From: Neisseria leonii
Lineage (GTDB): Bacteria; Pseudomonadota; Gammaproteobacteria; Burkholderiales; Neisseriaceae
Assembly: GCF_028776105.2 (NCBI RefSeq)
Contig: NZ_CP145606.1
Location: forward strand, 2,046,001 to 2,110,000
Direction of reading: 5' to 3'
Length of the DNA: 64,000 nucleotides
Within the stretch, counting starts at the first letter, position 1. The number at the start of each line of letters is the position of its first letter. This document shows positions 19,329 through 28,640 of this stretch, piece by piece. The notes below the pieces were generated by a model. The model had not been told where the DNA came from, ran no database searches, and worked only from the letters and a program-made list of their open reading frames with translations. Made by a program: the position numbers and the translations under genes.

Positions 19329-22235
19329 ATGGCTGGGTTTACTTACGAGAAAAATTTACCGCATCAAGAGCGGGCGGTTAAATCGGTGCTCGGCGTGTTT
19401 GACCGTGTGCAGCTAGAGCAGGGCAGCCGTGATGAAAATCCTGAAATTGTGTTTTTGGGCAACCAAAAAACCGATAATCTGCACAAAATCCAGCAAATTA
19501 ACGGCGTGGCAGACATACCGCTGTCAGATAGCAATGTGCTGGATATTGCGATGGAGACAGGCACAGGTAAAACCTATACCTACACCAAAACCATGTTTGA
19601 ACTAAACCGCATTTTGGGCGTGTTTAAGTTTATTGTGATTGTGCCGACTTTATCCATTAAAGCAGGGACGAAAAACTTTTTGCAAAGCAGCTCACTTGCC
19701 GAGCATTTTCGTAAGGATTTTGCCGGGCTGTATGGCGAAAAACAAATCCAGCTGTATGTGGTAGAAAGCCAAAAATCCTCATCAAAAAAATCGAAAAAAG
19801 TATCTATGCCGTCTGAAATTGTGCGTTTTGCAGAAACCGACGACACGCAGAAAATCCATGTTTTGCTGATTAATATGGGTATGGTTAATTCGCCTACTAT
19901 GGCGGGTAAAGACAAAAATAATGATGGTAGTCATTTGATTAAAGACCAATACCATGTACCGTTTGAAGCATTAGCGGCGGTAAAGCCGTTTTTGATTATG
20001 GATGAGCCGCATAAATTCCCCAAAGAAAAAAAGACTTGGGAAAATTTGTTAAAATTCAATGCTCAATTTGTTCTGCGTTATGGGGCGACTTTCAATGAAC
20101 AGTTTGAGAATTTGCTTTACCGCCTGACTGCCGTTGATGCCTTTAATGATGATTTGGTTAAGGGCATTCGTGCCTTTACCGAACAGATTGACGGCGACAA
20201 TGGCGAGCGGATCAGGCTGATTGATTTGGATGGCAAAGAAGCGGCATTTGCTTTAAACAACCAAGCATTCAAGCTGGGAAAAGGCGATAATTTAAGCCGC
20301 GTTCATCAAGCGATTGATGATTTGTTTGTGGCAGATATGAATAAAACCACACTGGTGTTAAGTAATGGCATTGAGCTGAAAAAAGGCGACATCATCAATC
20401 CGTATTCATACAGTGATACTGTGCGAGACAAAATGATGCGGAAAGCTGTAAGACAGCATTTTGAGTTAGAAAAACAATTGCTCACACGCAATGGTGGGAG
20501 GATTAAGCCGCTGACTTTATTTTTTATTGACGATATTCAAGGCTATCGTAATGAGAAAAGCCAACTTTCAGGCAACTTAAAAACAGTGTTTGAGCGGATG
20601 GTCAAAGCAGAATTGCAACGCCGTCTGAAAAGTGAAAATGATGAATTTTTGCGTGCATATTGGCAAACGGGGTTAAACGATATCAGCCAAACGCACGGCG
20701 GTTATTTTTCACAAGACAACAGCGACAAAGACGACAAAATCGAGCAGGAAGTGAATGAAATTCTGCACGATAAAGAGAAATTATTGTCGCTGGATAATCC
20801 GCGCCGTTTTGTATTTTCCAAATGGACGTTGCGTGAAGGTTGGGATAATCCCAATGTGTTTCAGATTTGCAAATTACGCTCCAGTGGCAGCGAAACCAGT
20901 AAATTGCAGGAAGTCGGACGCGGTTTGCGTTTGCCTGTAAATGAATACATGGCACGGGTAAAAGACCATGCGTTTTTCCTAAATTATTTTGTGGACAGCA
21001 GTGAAACGGATTTTGTCAAAAAATTGACCGATGAAGTGAATAGTGCGGTGGTGAAACCGATTGAATTTACGGCTTTAACCGATGAATTGATTGAAAAAAT
21101 TCAGGCTGCTTATCCCGATGAAAGCAAAAAGAGCATACGCAATAAATTGGCGGATTTCACCGATGACGATGATGTTTTTGTGGAAAATGGTTTTACAAAA
21201 ACCAAAAAATTGTTCCCCAAAGCGTTTGAAATTTCAGGCCGTCTGAAAATCGGCAAAATCATGCACTCGGGCGATAAAGCGACCAAAGTCAAAATGCGTG
21301 TGGGAAAATATGATGAACTCAAAGCCCTGTGGGAAGCGATTAACCAAAAAGCCTTGTTGCAGTACAAAATTGAAGATGAAGCAGCATTTTTAAAATTGTT
21401 CACACAATATTTGCGCGACAATGCTCACAAATTCATGAAAACGGGCATACGCACCGTGCAACAAGAAATCCAAGTCAGCAACGGATTATTAACAGCAGTA
21501 AACAGCGAGAGTGTGTATGATGACATATTTGAACCCATTAATACACTGAATTACCGTGATTTTTTATTAAAATTGTCGAAAACGGCTTTGATTCAAATGC
21601 AAACCTTACATCAAGCATTTTTTGCCGTGCGTGATGTGTTGGATATTTCAAAATACCTGAATGAACAGACGATTAAAGCAGTTCAGGTAGGATTTGACCG
21701 TTGGTTATTGCTCCATTCCTTTAATGCGTTTGAAGTGGGTTACAGTCGTGTGGGTGGTAGCATACACCCAACTAAATTCACGGACAATCAAGGCGAAGCA
21801 CTAGAAGAAGTGAATGCGGCGGATTTGGGGACACAGTTTAATACTAGCGAACCATTGGAGACGTTTTTATTTGAAAGTGTATTTTTTGATAGCGAACTGG
21901 AAAAAGAAAATATCACAGGCACGAGGGTGGAAGAAGTCATTGTTTTTACAAAAATTCCTAAAAACTCCATCAAAATCCCTGTGGCTGGCGGCGGTACTTA
22001 TTCGCCTGATTTTGCTTATATCGTCAAAACCGATCAAGGCGAAACGCTGAATTTGATTTTGGAAAGCAAAAATGTGGAGGATTCAGAGTCTTTGCGAAAA
22101 GAAGAAGCAAAGAAAATTGCCCATGCTGAAAAATTGTTTGCCGACATTGCACAAGGAACAAATGTAATGTTCCAAACGCAGTTTAATGGACAAAAAGTAG
22201 TAGATTTATTAAGTAATATGCTTTTAAAAGTATAA
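19329..22235 (+). CDS. res: Type III restriction-modification endonuclease subunit (Res)
   Basis: Res is the ATP-dependent helicase-nuclease partner of Mod. The 968-residue protein shows Walker A METGTGKTYTYTKT (residues 76-82 core), motif II DEPHKFPK near residue 225, the helicase motif VI region LQEVGRGLRLP, and a C-terminal PD-(D/E)xK nuclease with SPDFAYIV near residue 890 and ILESKN near residue 909. ATG 19329 is preferred to the in-frame TTG at 19314, which lies inside mod. No frameshift is seen, so the system looks functional. It contains standard neisserial DUS (19806, 20618 with one mismatch, 21236). Its end overlaps the convergent tniQ remnant by 12 bases. Confidence 0.93.
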   Translation: MAGFTYEKNLPHQERAVKSVLGVFDRVQLEQGSRDENPEIVFLGNQKTDNLHKIQQINGVADIPLSDSNVLDIAMETGTGKTYTYTKTMFELNRILGVFKFIVIVPTLSIKAGTKNFLQSSSLAEHFRKDFAGLYGEKQIQLYVVESQKSSSKKSKKVSMPSEIVRFAETDDTQKIHVLLINMGMVNSPTMAGKDKNNDGSHLIKDQYHVPFEALAAVKPFLIMDEPHKFPKEKKTWENLLKFNAQFVLRYGATFNEQFENLLYRLTAVDAFNDDLVKGIRAFTEQIDGDNGERIRLIDLDGKEAAFALNNQAFKLGKGDNLSRVHQAIDDLFVADMNKTTLVLSNGIELKKGDIINPYSYSDTVRDKMMRKAVRQHFELEKQLLTRNGGRIKPLTLFFIDDIQGYRNEKSQLSGNLKTVFERMVKAELQRRLKSENDEFLRAYWQTGLNDISQTHGGYFSQDNSDKDDKIEQEVNEILHDKEKLLSLDNPRRFVFSKWTLREGWDNPNVFQICKLRSSGSETSKLQEVGRGLRLPVNEYMARVKDHAFFLNYFVDSSETDFVKKLTDEVNSAVVKPIEFTALTDELIEKIQAAYPDESKKSIRNKLADFTDDDDVFVENGFTKTKKLFPKAFEISGRLKIGKIMHSGDKATKVKMRVGKYDELKALWEAINQKALLQYKIEDEAAFLKLFTQYLRDNAHKFMKTGIRTVQQEIQVSNGLLTAVNSESVYDDIFEPINTLNYRDFLLKLSKTALIQMQTLHQAFFAVRDVLDISKYLNEQTIKAVQVGFDRWLLLHSFNAFEVGYSRVGGSIHPTKFTDNQGEALEEVNAADLGTQFNTSEPLETFLFESVFFDSELEKENITGTRVEEVIVFTKIPKNSIKIPVAGGGTYSPDFAYIVKTDQGETLNLILESKNVEDSESLRKEEAKKIAHAEKLFADIAQGTNVMFQTQFNGQKVVDLLSNMLLKV

Positions 22236-23231
22236 ATCTTTATATACATTCCGATTCATCTGCGACACCATTTGCCGAAAATCATCGGGATAATTCCGAA
22301 AATCTTTCAGTAAATGATGATACCGTACAGCCTTATCCTGCCATGCACGGATTAGGTTGTACGGATAATTTTGCAATAGCCACAGACACGCATAAATCGT
22401 ACTGTGTTTTTCAGGCAGCCTGCAACTTTCCCAAATGGCTCGTTGGCTACGGTCTAGGTGGATTGGGGTTTGTTGTATTTGCTGACACAAATATCCGTAC
22501 AAATTGGGTGCAAGTCGTTATGATGTGCTAATCACAAGTAAATGATGTAATACTTCGAGTTGTTTGCATTCTTCTGCGTTCCATATTGCGTGTTTATCGT
22601 TCAATTTAACCAATAAATCATGCCATTGTGTTTGAATGGCATGATGATACAACGTAACAGGAATACGCGGACTTTGGCTTAAATCATATTGGCAATACCA
22701 GCAATATTTTAATTCTGCAAATTGAAATTGCTGTGGTTTGCTCAGTTCCTGTCGATGAAATGCAATATAGGTTTCACATTGCGGACAGCAGTCATGTTGC
22801 AATAATTGATGATAGGGGCAAAATGTCTGCAATGCCACGCGCCACGATTTGCGAAAATATGGTTCTTTGTCTTCTACCAAGCATTGTGGGCAAAAAGTAA
22901 TGGCATAGCTAGAACGCTTGCGATGATTGGCTTTCAGGCTGCTTATCCAAAATTATAGCCATAAAAATTTATTTATATCAAATAGTTGTTCTTTAAAACT
23001 ATCCAATGTTGTTTGATGAGTTTCGGAAATTGAGCAAGCTGTTTTTTCAGCCAGCGTGCCTATCAACCAATCAGGTGTATGGCGGTCTATGTCTCTATTC
23101 CAAATTTCAAATTTTGGAAACAATAAATGAAAAAATGTTTGTACTTTCAAACTATTAGCATGATCTAAACGAATTAACCACGATGAAAACAGTTCATTGG
23201 GATAGGGTTTGGGGTGGATTGGTAAAATCAT
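22224..23231 (-). pseudogene. tniQ: tniQ remnant with two in-frame stop codons
   Basis: TniQ/TnsD-type proteins direct target choice in Tn402- and Tn7-like transposition. One continuous minus-strand frame encodes MILPIHPKPYPNELFSSWL, the zinc-finger part with CPQC, CPYH, CPQCE and YCWYC, and a C-terminal helical region ending NRNVYKDLYF, about 335 codons in all. It is interrupted by TAA at 22953-22955 and TAA at 22518-22520 with no frameshift. TniB-derived codons read directly into it from upstream. It is part of the tniA-tniB-tniQ order typical of the family and is inactive unless the stops are suppressed. Confidence 0.75.
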
Positions 23232-23716
23232 AAGTTTATCCAATTGACGTTTTCGTTCACTTGGTGCAATCCAATTGCTTGTTTGCAGCATTTTCAAAAT
23301 GCGTTTCAGTAAATGCAAAATTTGGGCAAGTTTTTTATCGGCGTGGTCGTGTGCTTTATAAGTGCATACAATAAATCCAAAATCGTATTATAAAAACGGT
23401 TTTCATCAGGTATAGGTGAGGCTTGAATCAAGACAAGAGGCGCAACAATATGATTTCCATTCGGATTATCGTGTGCAGGGTGTTTGCTTAAAAAGCGTGA
23501 TACCAGCATAGTTTTACCGTTATTCGTATCGCCTACCAACAGCATATTTGGCATTCGGTGCTGTGACGGATAAACCAACAAATCTTCTAATTTCGCCAAA
23601 ATCTGTTCGGCTTGCGGATAGCCTATCCAACGTGGAGAGCGTATGTATTCAATTCGTTGTTCATCGCTGTAATTGAATTGTTCTACCGCTTTGGGCGACA
23701 GATGGGGGTAAGTCAT
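23232..23716 (-). pseudogene. tniB: tniB remnant (AAA ATPase), frameshifted with internal deletion
   Basis: TniB is the ATPase regulator of Tn402/Tn7-like transposition (TnsC-like). The N-terminal 120 residues are intact: YIRSPRWIGYPQAEQILAKLEDLL, then Walker A LLVGDTNNGKT and the QASPIPDENRFYNTIL segment. A frameshift near 23370 and a deletion of roughly 170 residues (including Walker B) follow: KLAQILHLLKRI, normally before Walker B, runs straight into NWIAPSERKRQL, the usual C-terminal signature. The ATG at 23716 overlaps the tniA stop (ATGA), the normal gene arrangement. Not functional. Confidence 0.75.
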
Positions 23717-24217
23717 GATAAATCGTCCAAATCATTTTCTTGGTTTTCAGGCAGCATGGCAGCCTGAAAATGTACGACTGGCATAGGCAAAGGTTTTCGC
23801 GTGCTAGAATCTAATTGACGGCGTTGTTCAGCGCGGCCAACTGCTTTGGTTTTGTGTTTGGCTCGTTGTTCTACATCACGCATTCGGGTGTAGGCAGAGA
23901 AAATCATATTTTCATCAATATTTTGTTTTTGTTCGTTTTTCAGTTGGCGTTGAATGTCTCGCCATTCCCAAATGCTGATGACTGGGCGTGAACTATCACG
24001 ATAGGGAATAGGAAAATACATCAATAAATCAGGGCCATAAAACCAAATTACACTTAAATCGTGTGGATCAATACGAAATATAAATTTTCGTGCTTATTTG
24101 GGATTATTGGGTTCAGTTGCGGCAATCCAATTTCTTAAGACATCATGCCAATAGGTAATTTTATTGATAACCACACCATATTGCTGCACGGTTCGCATTT
24201 CAAACGGCATAAAATTT
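23713..24217 (-). pseudogene. tniA: tniA remnant: C-terminal domain of a Mu/TnsB-type DDE transposase
   Basis: Only the C-terminal region remains: FMPFEMRTVQQYGVVI, the beta-barrel part with FIFRIDPHDLSVIWFYGPD and YFPIPYRDSSRPVISIWEW, and a charged tail ending PENQENDLDDLS. An in-frame TAA at 24094-24096 sits where the family normally has a lysine (NPK-x-ARKFIF). The catalytic DDE domain is missing because an IS1595-family fragment abuts at 24218. The gene cannot encode an active transposase. Confidence 0.75.
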
Positions 24218-24497
24218 GGGGCTGACGTAGATTAGCCCTGAATACCACGCCAAATTCGCAGAGTTTTTAGCTGCTCTTTTGGCGTACCAAAGTTAAAACG
24301 AAATTCGCATTCTTTCAAGAACAATGGAAAAGATTTACGGTCAATTCCGTTGTATTTGCGAAGAACACGCTTTGCCTGATTCCAGAAGTTCTCAATCCCA
24401 TTGATATGGTTTTGACGTTCCGCAAAATGCGTACTGTGATTGATACGATGATGAGTAAATTCACTCACATCAAGCACATCGTAGCTTTTGTAGCAAT
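24218..24497 (-). mobile_element. IS1595-family (IS1016-like) insertion sequence, 3' fragment
   Basis: The minus strand encodes the C-terminal part of an IS1595-type transposase: DCYKSYDVLDVSEFTHHRINHS, HFAERQNHINGIENFWNQAKRVL and ECEFRFNFGTPKEQL, ending at 24232. The presumed terminal inverted repeat begins GGGGCTGACG at 24218 and forms the junction with tniA. The 5' part of the transposase is missing; the sequence stops abruptly at the palindrome at 24499, so a second element replaced it. Confidence 0.75.
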
Positions 24498-24498
24498 C

Positions 24499-24772
24499 AG
24501 TTTGACGTCCTTCCCTCCCTGAAGGGAGGGAAGGACGTCAAACTTGGTCTATGGAAAAAGAAACTGATTTAAGACGCGGTAGACACGTTGTTTTTAATCT
24601 TCATGTTCATTTGGTATTTATTACGAAATATCGCCGAAAATTATTTACGAAAGAGATAATACATTGAACAACAGAAAACACATGATTAGCTGAATATTAA
24701 CGGTTGTAGGACTGCTGGCGCAATCCACGCCTTATATCTCCGACCTGAAGAACGGGGCTTTACGGCGTAAAA
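24499..24772 (+). mobile_element. IS200/IS605-family remnant (left end, tnpA 5' fragment and right end)
   Basis: It starts with a perfect 22-bp inverted repeat with a 2-base centre (24499-24520 and 24523-24544), matching the subterminal hairpin of IS200/IS605 elements. A tnpA fragment follows at 24551-24667: MEKETDLRRGRHVVFNLHVH, continuing VFITKYRRKLF to a TGA. The HUH catalytic part and Tyr are absent. The segment at about 24720-24772 (CGCCTTATATCTCCGACCTG, then AAGAACGGGG) resembles the right end, so the element is internally deleted. It abuts the type IIG fragment. Confidence 0.65.
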
Positions 24773-25984
24773 CTGGTAAACGTGGCGCACGATTTCGGCG
24801 AGAAATGTGCCTGTGCCTGTGGTGGGGTCTAAAATTTGGACGCAGTGGATTTCTTTATCCACTTTAATCATTTTCCGACCTGTTTTTGTGGTTTTGCCAC
24901 CACCTGCTGTTTCAATGCTAATGGTGGTTTTGCTGCTGTCGCGCAAGTCTTGTTTGATGCTCAAATGGGTTTTGAGGGCTTGGTCTATGGCTTTGACAAT
25001 AAATTGTACGGCGGGTTGTGGTGTGTACTATATGCCGTTTTTTTCACGGATTTTGGGGTCGTATTTTTCCAAAAAAGTTTCGTAGAAATGGATAAATGGG
25101 TCGTCTGTGAGTTTGTTTTTGCCAAAATCTTTCAGAATTTTTGGTACGTCTGTCACACGGAAAATATCCGCGAGCGCGTCCACAATCCACACAATGCGTG
25201 TATCCAAATTTTCTTCGCCTAATTTTTGGAATAATGCGCGTAGAAAAGGATTGCTTTTGGGCAACAGTCGGGCTGCTTCGTGGCGGCTGAATGTTTCGGG
25301 TGTGTCATCGTGCAAACGTGCGGCAAACATACCGTAAGCCAATGCTTGTGCATATAAATCAGCAAATTTCTTTTCGGTTAAATCGTGCAATAAATGTTCG
25401 CGGAAGCCTTCCAAATAGCTTTCTAATTCGCTGGTTTCATCGCTTTTGGCGTCTTGTTCCAATGCTTTTTCAATCACATCTGCTATCATGCGGGCTTTGT
25501 TTGCCATCATTTCTGCCAAAACCGATGGCGAATTGATTTTTTGCCCTTGATGTTGCACAAATGTTTGAATAAGTTGGGTAAATTTTTCAAATTCTTCGTG
25601 ATAAATTTCCATTTGCCCCATAAAGAGCTTTGCCAAACGAATATGGGCAATGCGTTAGCCGTCCCGATAAAATTCAAATTACAGATAATCGGTAATAATC
25701 AGATTATTCAAAGCATTTTTGTAACGTACAAACTGCTCTTGCAAGGTTTTGTGGTGTAAATCTACATTGATGTCTTTGGCTTCAATATAGCCAATCGGTA
25801 AATCATTGCGGGTGAGAATGTAATCTGGTACGCCGCAAGCAATGCGTTTAGGTTCATTCGTTACTTGAATTTCAGGCGTAAATTGGGCTATCAATTTTTG
25901 CAAAGCTGGACGATAGCTGTGCTCAGTGGCTTTGCCTGAGTCGAATAACTCATAGCATTCTTTTAAATAAGTTTTAATAGGCAT
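24773..25984 (-). pseudogene. Type IIG restriction-modification enzyme, N-terminal half, with three in-frame stops
   Basis: One uninterrupted minus-strand frame from ATG 25984 encodes an N-terminal nuclease region (ACGVPDYILTRNDLPIGYIEAKD, a PD-(D/E)xK pattern), a helical linker (FADLYAQALAYGMFAARL), and the start of an N6-adenine methylase (TPQPAVQFIVKAIDQAL; motif I ILDPTTGTGTFLAE). In-frame stops are TAA at 25679-25681, TAA at 25650-25652 and TAG at about 25034-25036, the last where YYTP is expected. The catalytic NPPY part and specificity domain are gone; the gene is cut by the IS200/IS605 remnant. It would have been a single-chain Eco57I/LlaGI-like enzyme. Confidence 0.7.
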
Positions 25985-26022
25985 ATTTCTTCTTTCATAT
26001 TTAGATAGATTGTTCAGACGGC

Positions 26023-28311
26023 CTATTTCTTCAACTTCGCAAATGCATCAGCCATCGCAGTATTGCCTACTGCTTTTTCATACGGATTACGCGGATTGTT
26101 GTTTGAACGGGTTTTGCTGTTACTCAATTGGTTTTCAGACGGCCTGCCGCTGCGTTTGTCGGCTGAGCCGCTTTCATCGTCCAAGCGCATGGTCAGGGCG
26201 ATGCGTTTGCGTTTTTCGTCCACTTCCAGCACTTTCACTTTCACCACATCACCTGCTTTCACCACGTCGCGCGGGTCGCTGACGAATTTGTCGGCGAGGG
26301 CGGAGATGTGGACGAGGCCGTCCTGATGCACGCCGATGTCGACGAAGGCACCGAAGTTGGCGACATTGGAAACGACGCCTTCCAATATCATGCCGACTTG
26401 CAAATCACTGATTTCGTTGATGCCTTCGGCAAAGGAGGCCGTCTGAAATTCGCCGCGCGGGTCGCGGCCGGGTTTTTCCAGTTCGGCGAGGATGTCGAGC
26501 ACAGTGGGTAAACCGAATTGTTCGGTGGTGTAGGCGGCGGGTTTGATTTGGCGGATTTTGTCGCGGTTGCCGATGAGTTCGGCCGCGCTGATGCCTTGGT
26601 CGGCCAGCATTTTGGCGACCACGGGGTAGGCTTCGGGGTGGACGGCGGACGCGTCCAGCGGCTCTTTGCCGCCTCTGATGCGCAGGAAACCGGCTGCCTG
26701 TTCGAAGGTTTTTTCACCCAGGCGCGGCACTTTGAGCAGGGTTTTGCGGCTGTCGAATGCGCCGTGTTCATCGCGGTAGGCGACAATGTTTTGCGCCAAG
26801 GTGCTGTTTAATCCCGAAATTCTTGCCAAAAGTGGGGCTGAGGCGGTGTTCACGTCCACGCCGACGGCGTTCACGCAGTCTTCGACTACGGCATCGAGCG
26901 ATTTGGCGAGCCGGCTTTGGTTGACGTCGTGCTGGTATTGGCCGACGCCGATGGATTTGGGGTCGATTTTGACCAGTTCGGCCAGCGGGTCTTGCAGGCG
27001 GCGGGCGATGGAAACCGCGCCGCGCAGGGCAACATCCAATTCGGGAAATTCGCGGGCGGCCAGTTCGGACGCGGAATAAACCGATGCGCCCGCTTCGGAA
27101 ATCACGATTTTTTGCAGCTGCATTTCAGGCAGCTTTTTGACCAGTTCGCCCGCGATTTTGTCGGTTTCGCGGCTGGCGGTGCCGTTGCCGATGGCAATCA
27201 GTTTCACGCCGTGTTTTTTGATGAGTGCGGCAAGTGTTGCCAACATATTGTTTTCTTGGTGCAGATAGACGATGGCGGTGTCCAAGAGTTTGCCGGTGTC
27301 GTCCACCACGGCGCATTTCACGCCGTTGCGGTAGCCGGGGTCGAGGCCGAGCGTGGGCAGGCGGCCGGCGGGCGCGGCCAAGAGCAGGTCTTTGAGGTTG
27401 CGGGCGAACACGGTAATCGCGTCGTTATCGGCGAGCTCTTTCAGACGGCCCAAGGCGTCGAGTTCCAGCGACAGGAAGATTTTCGCCCGCCAAGTCAGGC
27501 GCACGGTGTCGCGCAGCCATTTACAGCAGTCTGAAAGTTTGAAATGGGCGGCGATGATTTTTTCGTAGTCGGACTGTTCGGTTATCGGCGTTTCGTCGGG
27601 CTGATATTTGAGTGCTGCCTGAAGAATACCTTCGTTGCGGCCGCGCAAAACGGCCAGCGCACGGTGGCCGGGCATGGTGCAGACGGCTTCGCGGTGGTCG
27701 AAATAATCGGCGAATTTTTCGCCTTCATTTTCTTTTCCTTCAATCACTTGTGCGTGGATTTCGGCCTCGTGCCACAGTTTTTCGCGCAGGCGGCCGATAA
27801 GTCCGGCATCTTCGGCAAACTGTTCCATCAAAATCGCGCGTGCGCCGTCCAAAGCGGCTTTGGTGTCGGCAATGTCGCCTTTGACAAACGGCAGGGCGGC
27901 GGCTTCCACGTCTTGCGGCTGTTCGGCCAACAGCAAATCCGCCAGCGGCTGCAAGCCCTGCTCGCGCGCAGTTTGCGCTTTGGTGCGGCGTTTGGGTTTG
28001 TAGGGCAGGTAGAGGTCTTCCAGCACGGTTTTGTTGTCGGTTTGTTCGATGGCGGCTTGCAGCTCGGGCGTGAGTTTGCCTTGTTCTTCAATGCTTTTTA
28101 AGACGGTTTCTTTACGCGCTTCGAGTTCGCGCAGATATTGCAGACGCTCGGCCAGCGTGCGCAGCTGCGTGTCGTCCAAGCCGCCGGTGGCTTCTTTGCG
28201 GTAGCGGGCGATAAACGGCACGGTCGCGCCTTCGTCCAGCAGGGAAACGGCGGCGGTGATTTGGGCGGCGGTAGCGGAAAGTTCGGAAGCGAGAGTTTGG
28301 GTGATGTGCAT
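26023..28311 (-). CDS. tex: RNA-binding transcription accessory protein Tex
   Basis: Tex is a conserved cytoplasmic nucleic-acid-binding protein linked to transcription and, in several bacteria, to toxin gene expression. The 762-residue product has the N-terminal helical region ([20 protein letters not shown]), a YqgF-like RNase H-fold domain ([17 protein letters not shown]), helix-hairpin-helix motifs ([13 protein letters not shown]), and a C-terminal S1 domain ([20 protein letters not shown]). The start at 28311 fits the conserved N-terminus; the upstream in-frame extension to 28533 is repeat-derived. The stop codon overlaps a DUS (26013-26024) that forms the right border of the island. Confidence 0.95.
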   Translation of the reverse strand: MHITQTLASELSATAAQITAAVSLLDEGATVPFIARYRKEATGGLDDTQLRTLAERLQYLRELEARKETVLKSIEEQGKLTPELQAAIEQTDNKTVLEDLYLPYKPKRRTKAQTAREQGLQPLADLLLAEQPQDVEAAALPFVKGDIADTKAALDGARAILMEQFAEDAGLIGRLREKLWHEAEIHAQVIEGKENEGEKFADYFDHREAVCTMPGHRALAVLRGRNEGILQAALKYQPDETPITEQSDYEKIIAAHFKLSDCCKWLRDTVRLTWRAKIFLSLELDALGRLKELADNDAITVFARNLKDLLLAAPAGRLPTLGLDPGYRNGVKCAVVDDTGKLLDTAIVYLHQENNMLATLAALIKKHGVKLIAIGNGTASRETDKIAGELVKKLPEMQLQKIVISEAGASVYSASELAAREFPELDVALRGAVSIARRLQDPLAELVKIDPKSIGVGQYQHDVNQSRLAKSLDAVVEDCVNAVGVDVNTASAPLLARISGLNSTLAQNIVAYRDEHGAFDSRKTLLKVPRLGEKTFEQAAGFLRIRGGKEPLDASAVHPEAYPVVAKMLADQGISAAELIGNRDKIRQIKPAAYTTEQFGLPTVLDILAELEKPGRDPRGEFQTASFAEGINEISDLQVGMILEGVVSNVANFGAFVDIGVHQDGLVHISALADKFVSDPRDVVKAGDVVKVKVLEVDEKRKRIALTMRLDDESGSADKRSGRPSENQLSNSKTRSNNNPRNPYEKAVGNTAMADAFAKLKK

Positions 28312-28335
28312 AAGGGCTTTCAGGGAAAGGATCAA

Positions 28336-28628
28336 AGGCCGTCTGAAACCGGCGTTGTCTGTTTTGCTCAGCCAATCTGCTTGGGCGGGTTTTGTGGAAA
28401 CGTGTTTTTTGCGTTGTCGCCCGGCAGAAATCTGTGTTGCTCGCTTGGATTTTACCAAACGTTTCGTTTCGCCAAACCCGCTTTGCCGGTTTTTGTTTGC
28501 AAACCCGCCGGAAAAGGCGTTTTGGCTTCGCATAAACCCGCTGCGCTAGGTTTTAGCTTCGCAGAAATAGTGCTGCACACTATTTTAGTTGCGCAGAAAC
28601 GGTGCTGAGCACCGTTTTCAGACGGCCT
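28336..28628. repeat. DUS-bounded composite repeat, about 290 bp
   Basis: The tex-tatD interval is filled by a cassette from AGGCCGTCTGAA (28336-28347) to its reverse complement (28617-28628). It contains several copies of modules seen elsewhere: GGTTTTAGCTTCGCAGAAA, the palindrome AATAGTGCTGCACACTATT, and TTTTAGTTGCGCAGAAA. No gene is present. Confidence 0.7.
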
Positions 28629-28640
28629 GTCGGTTGGGGT

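Noticed and set aside
22224..24217. CRISPR-associated (Tn7-like) transposon
   Set aside because: tniQ, tniB and tniA remnants are present, but there are no cas genes, CRISPR repeats or intact transposase.
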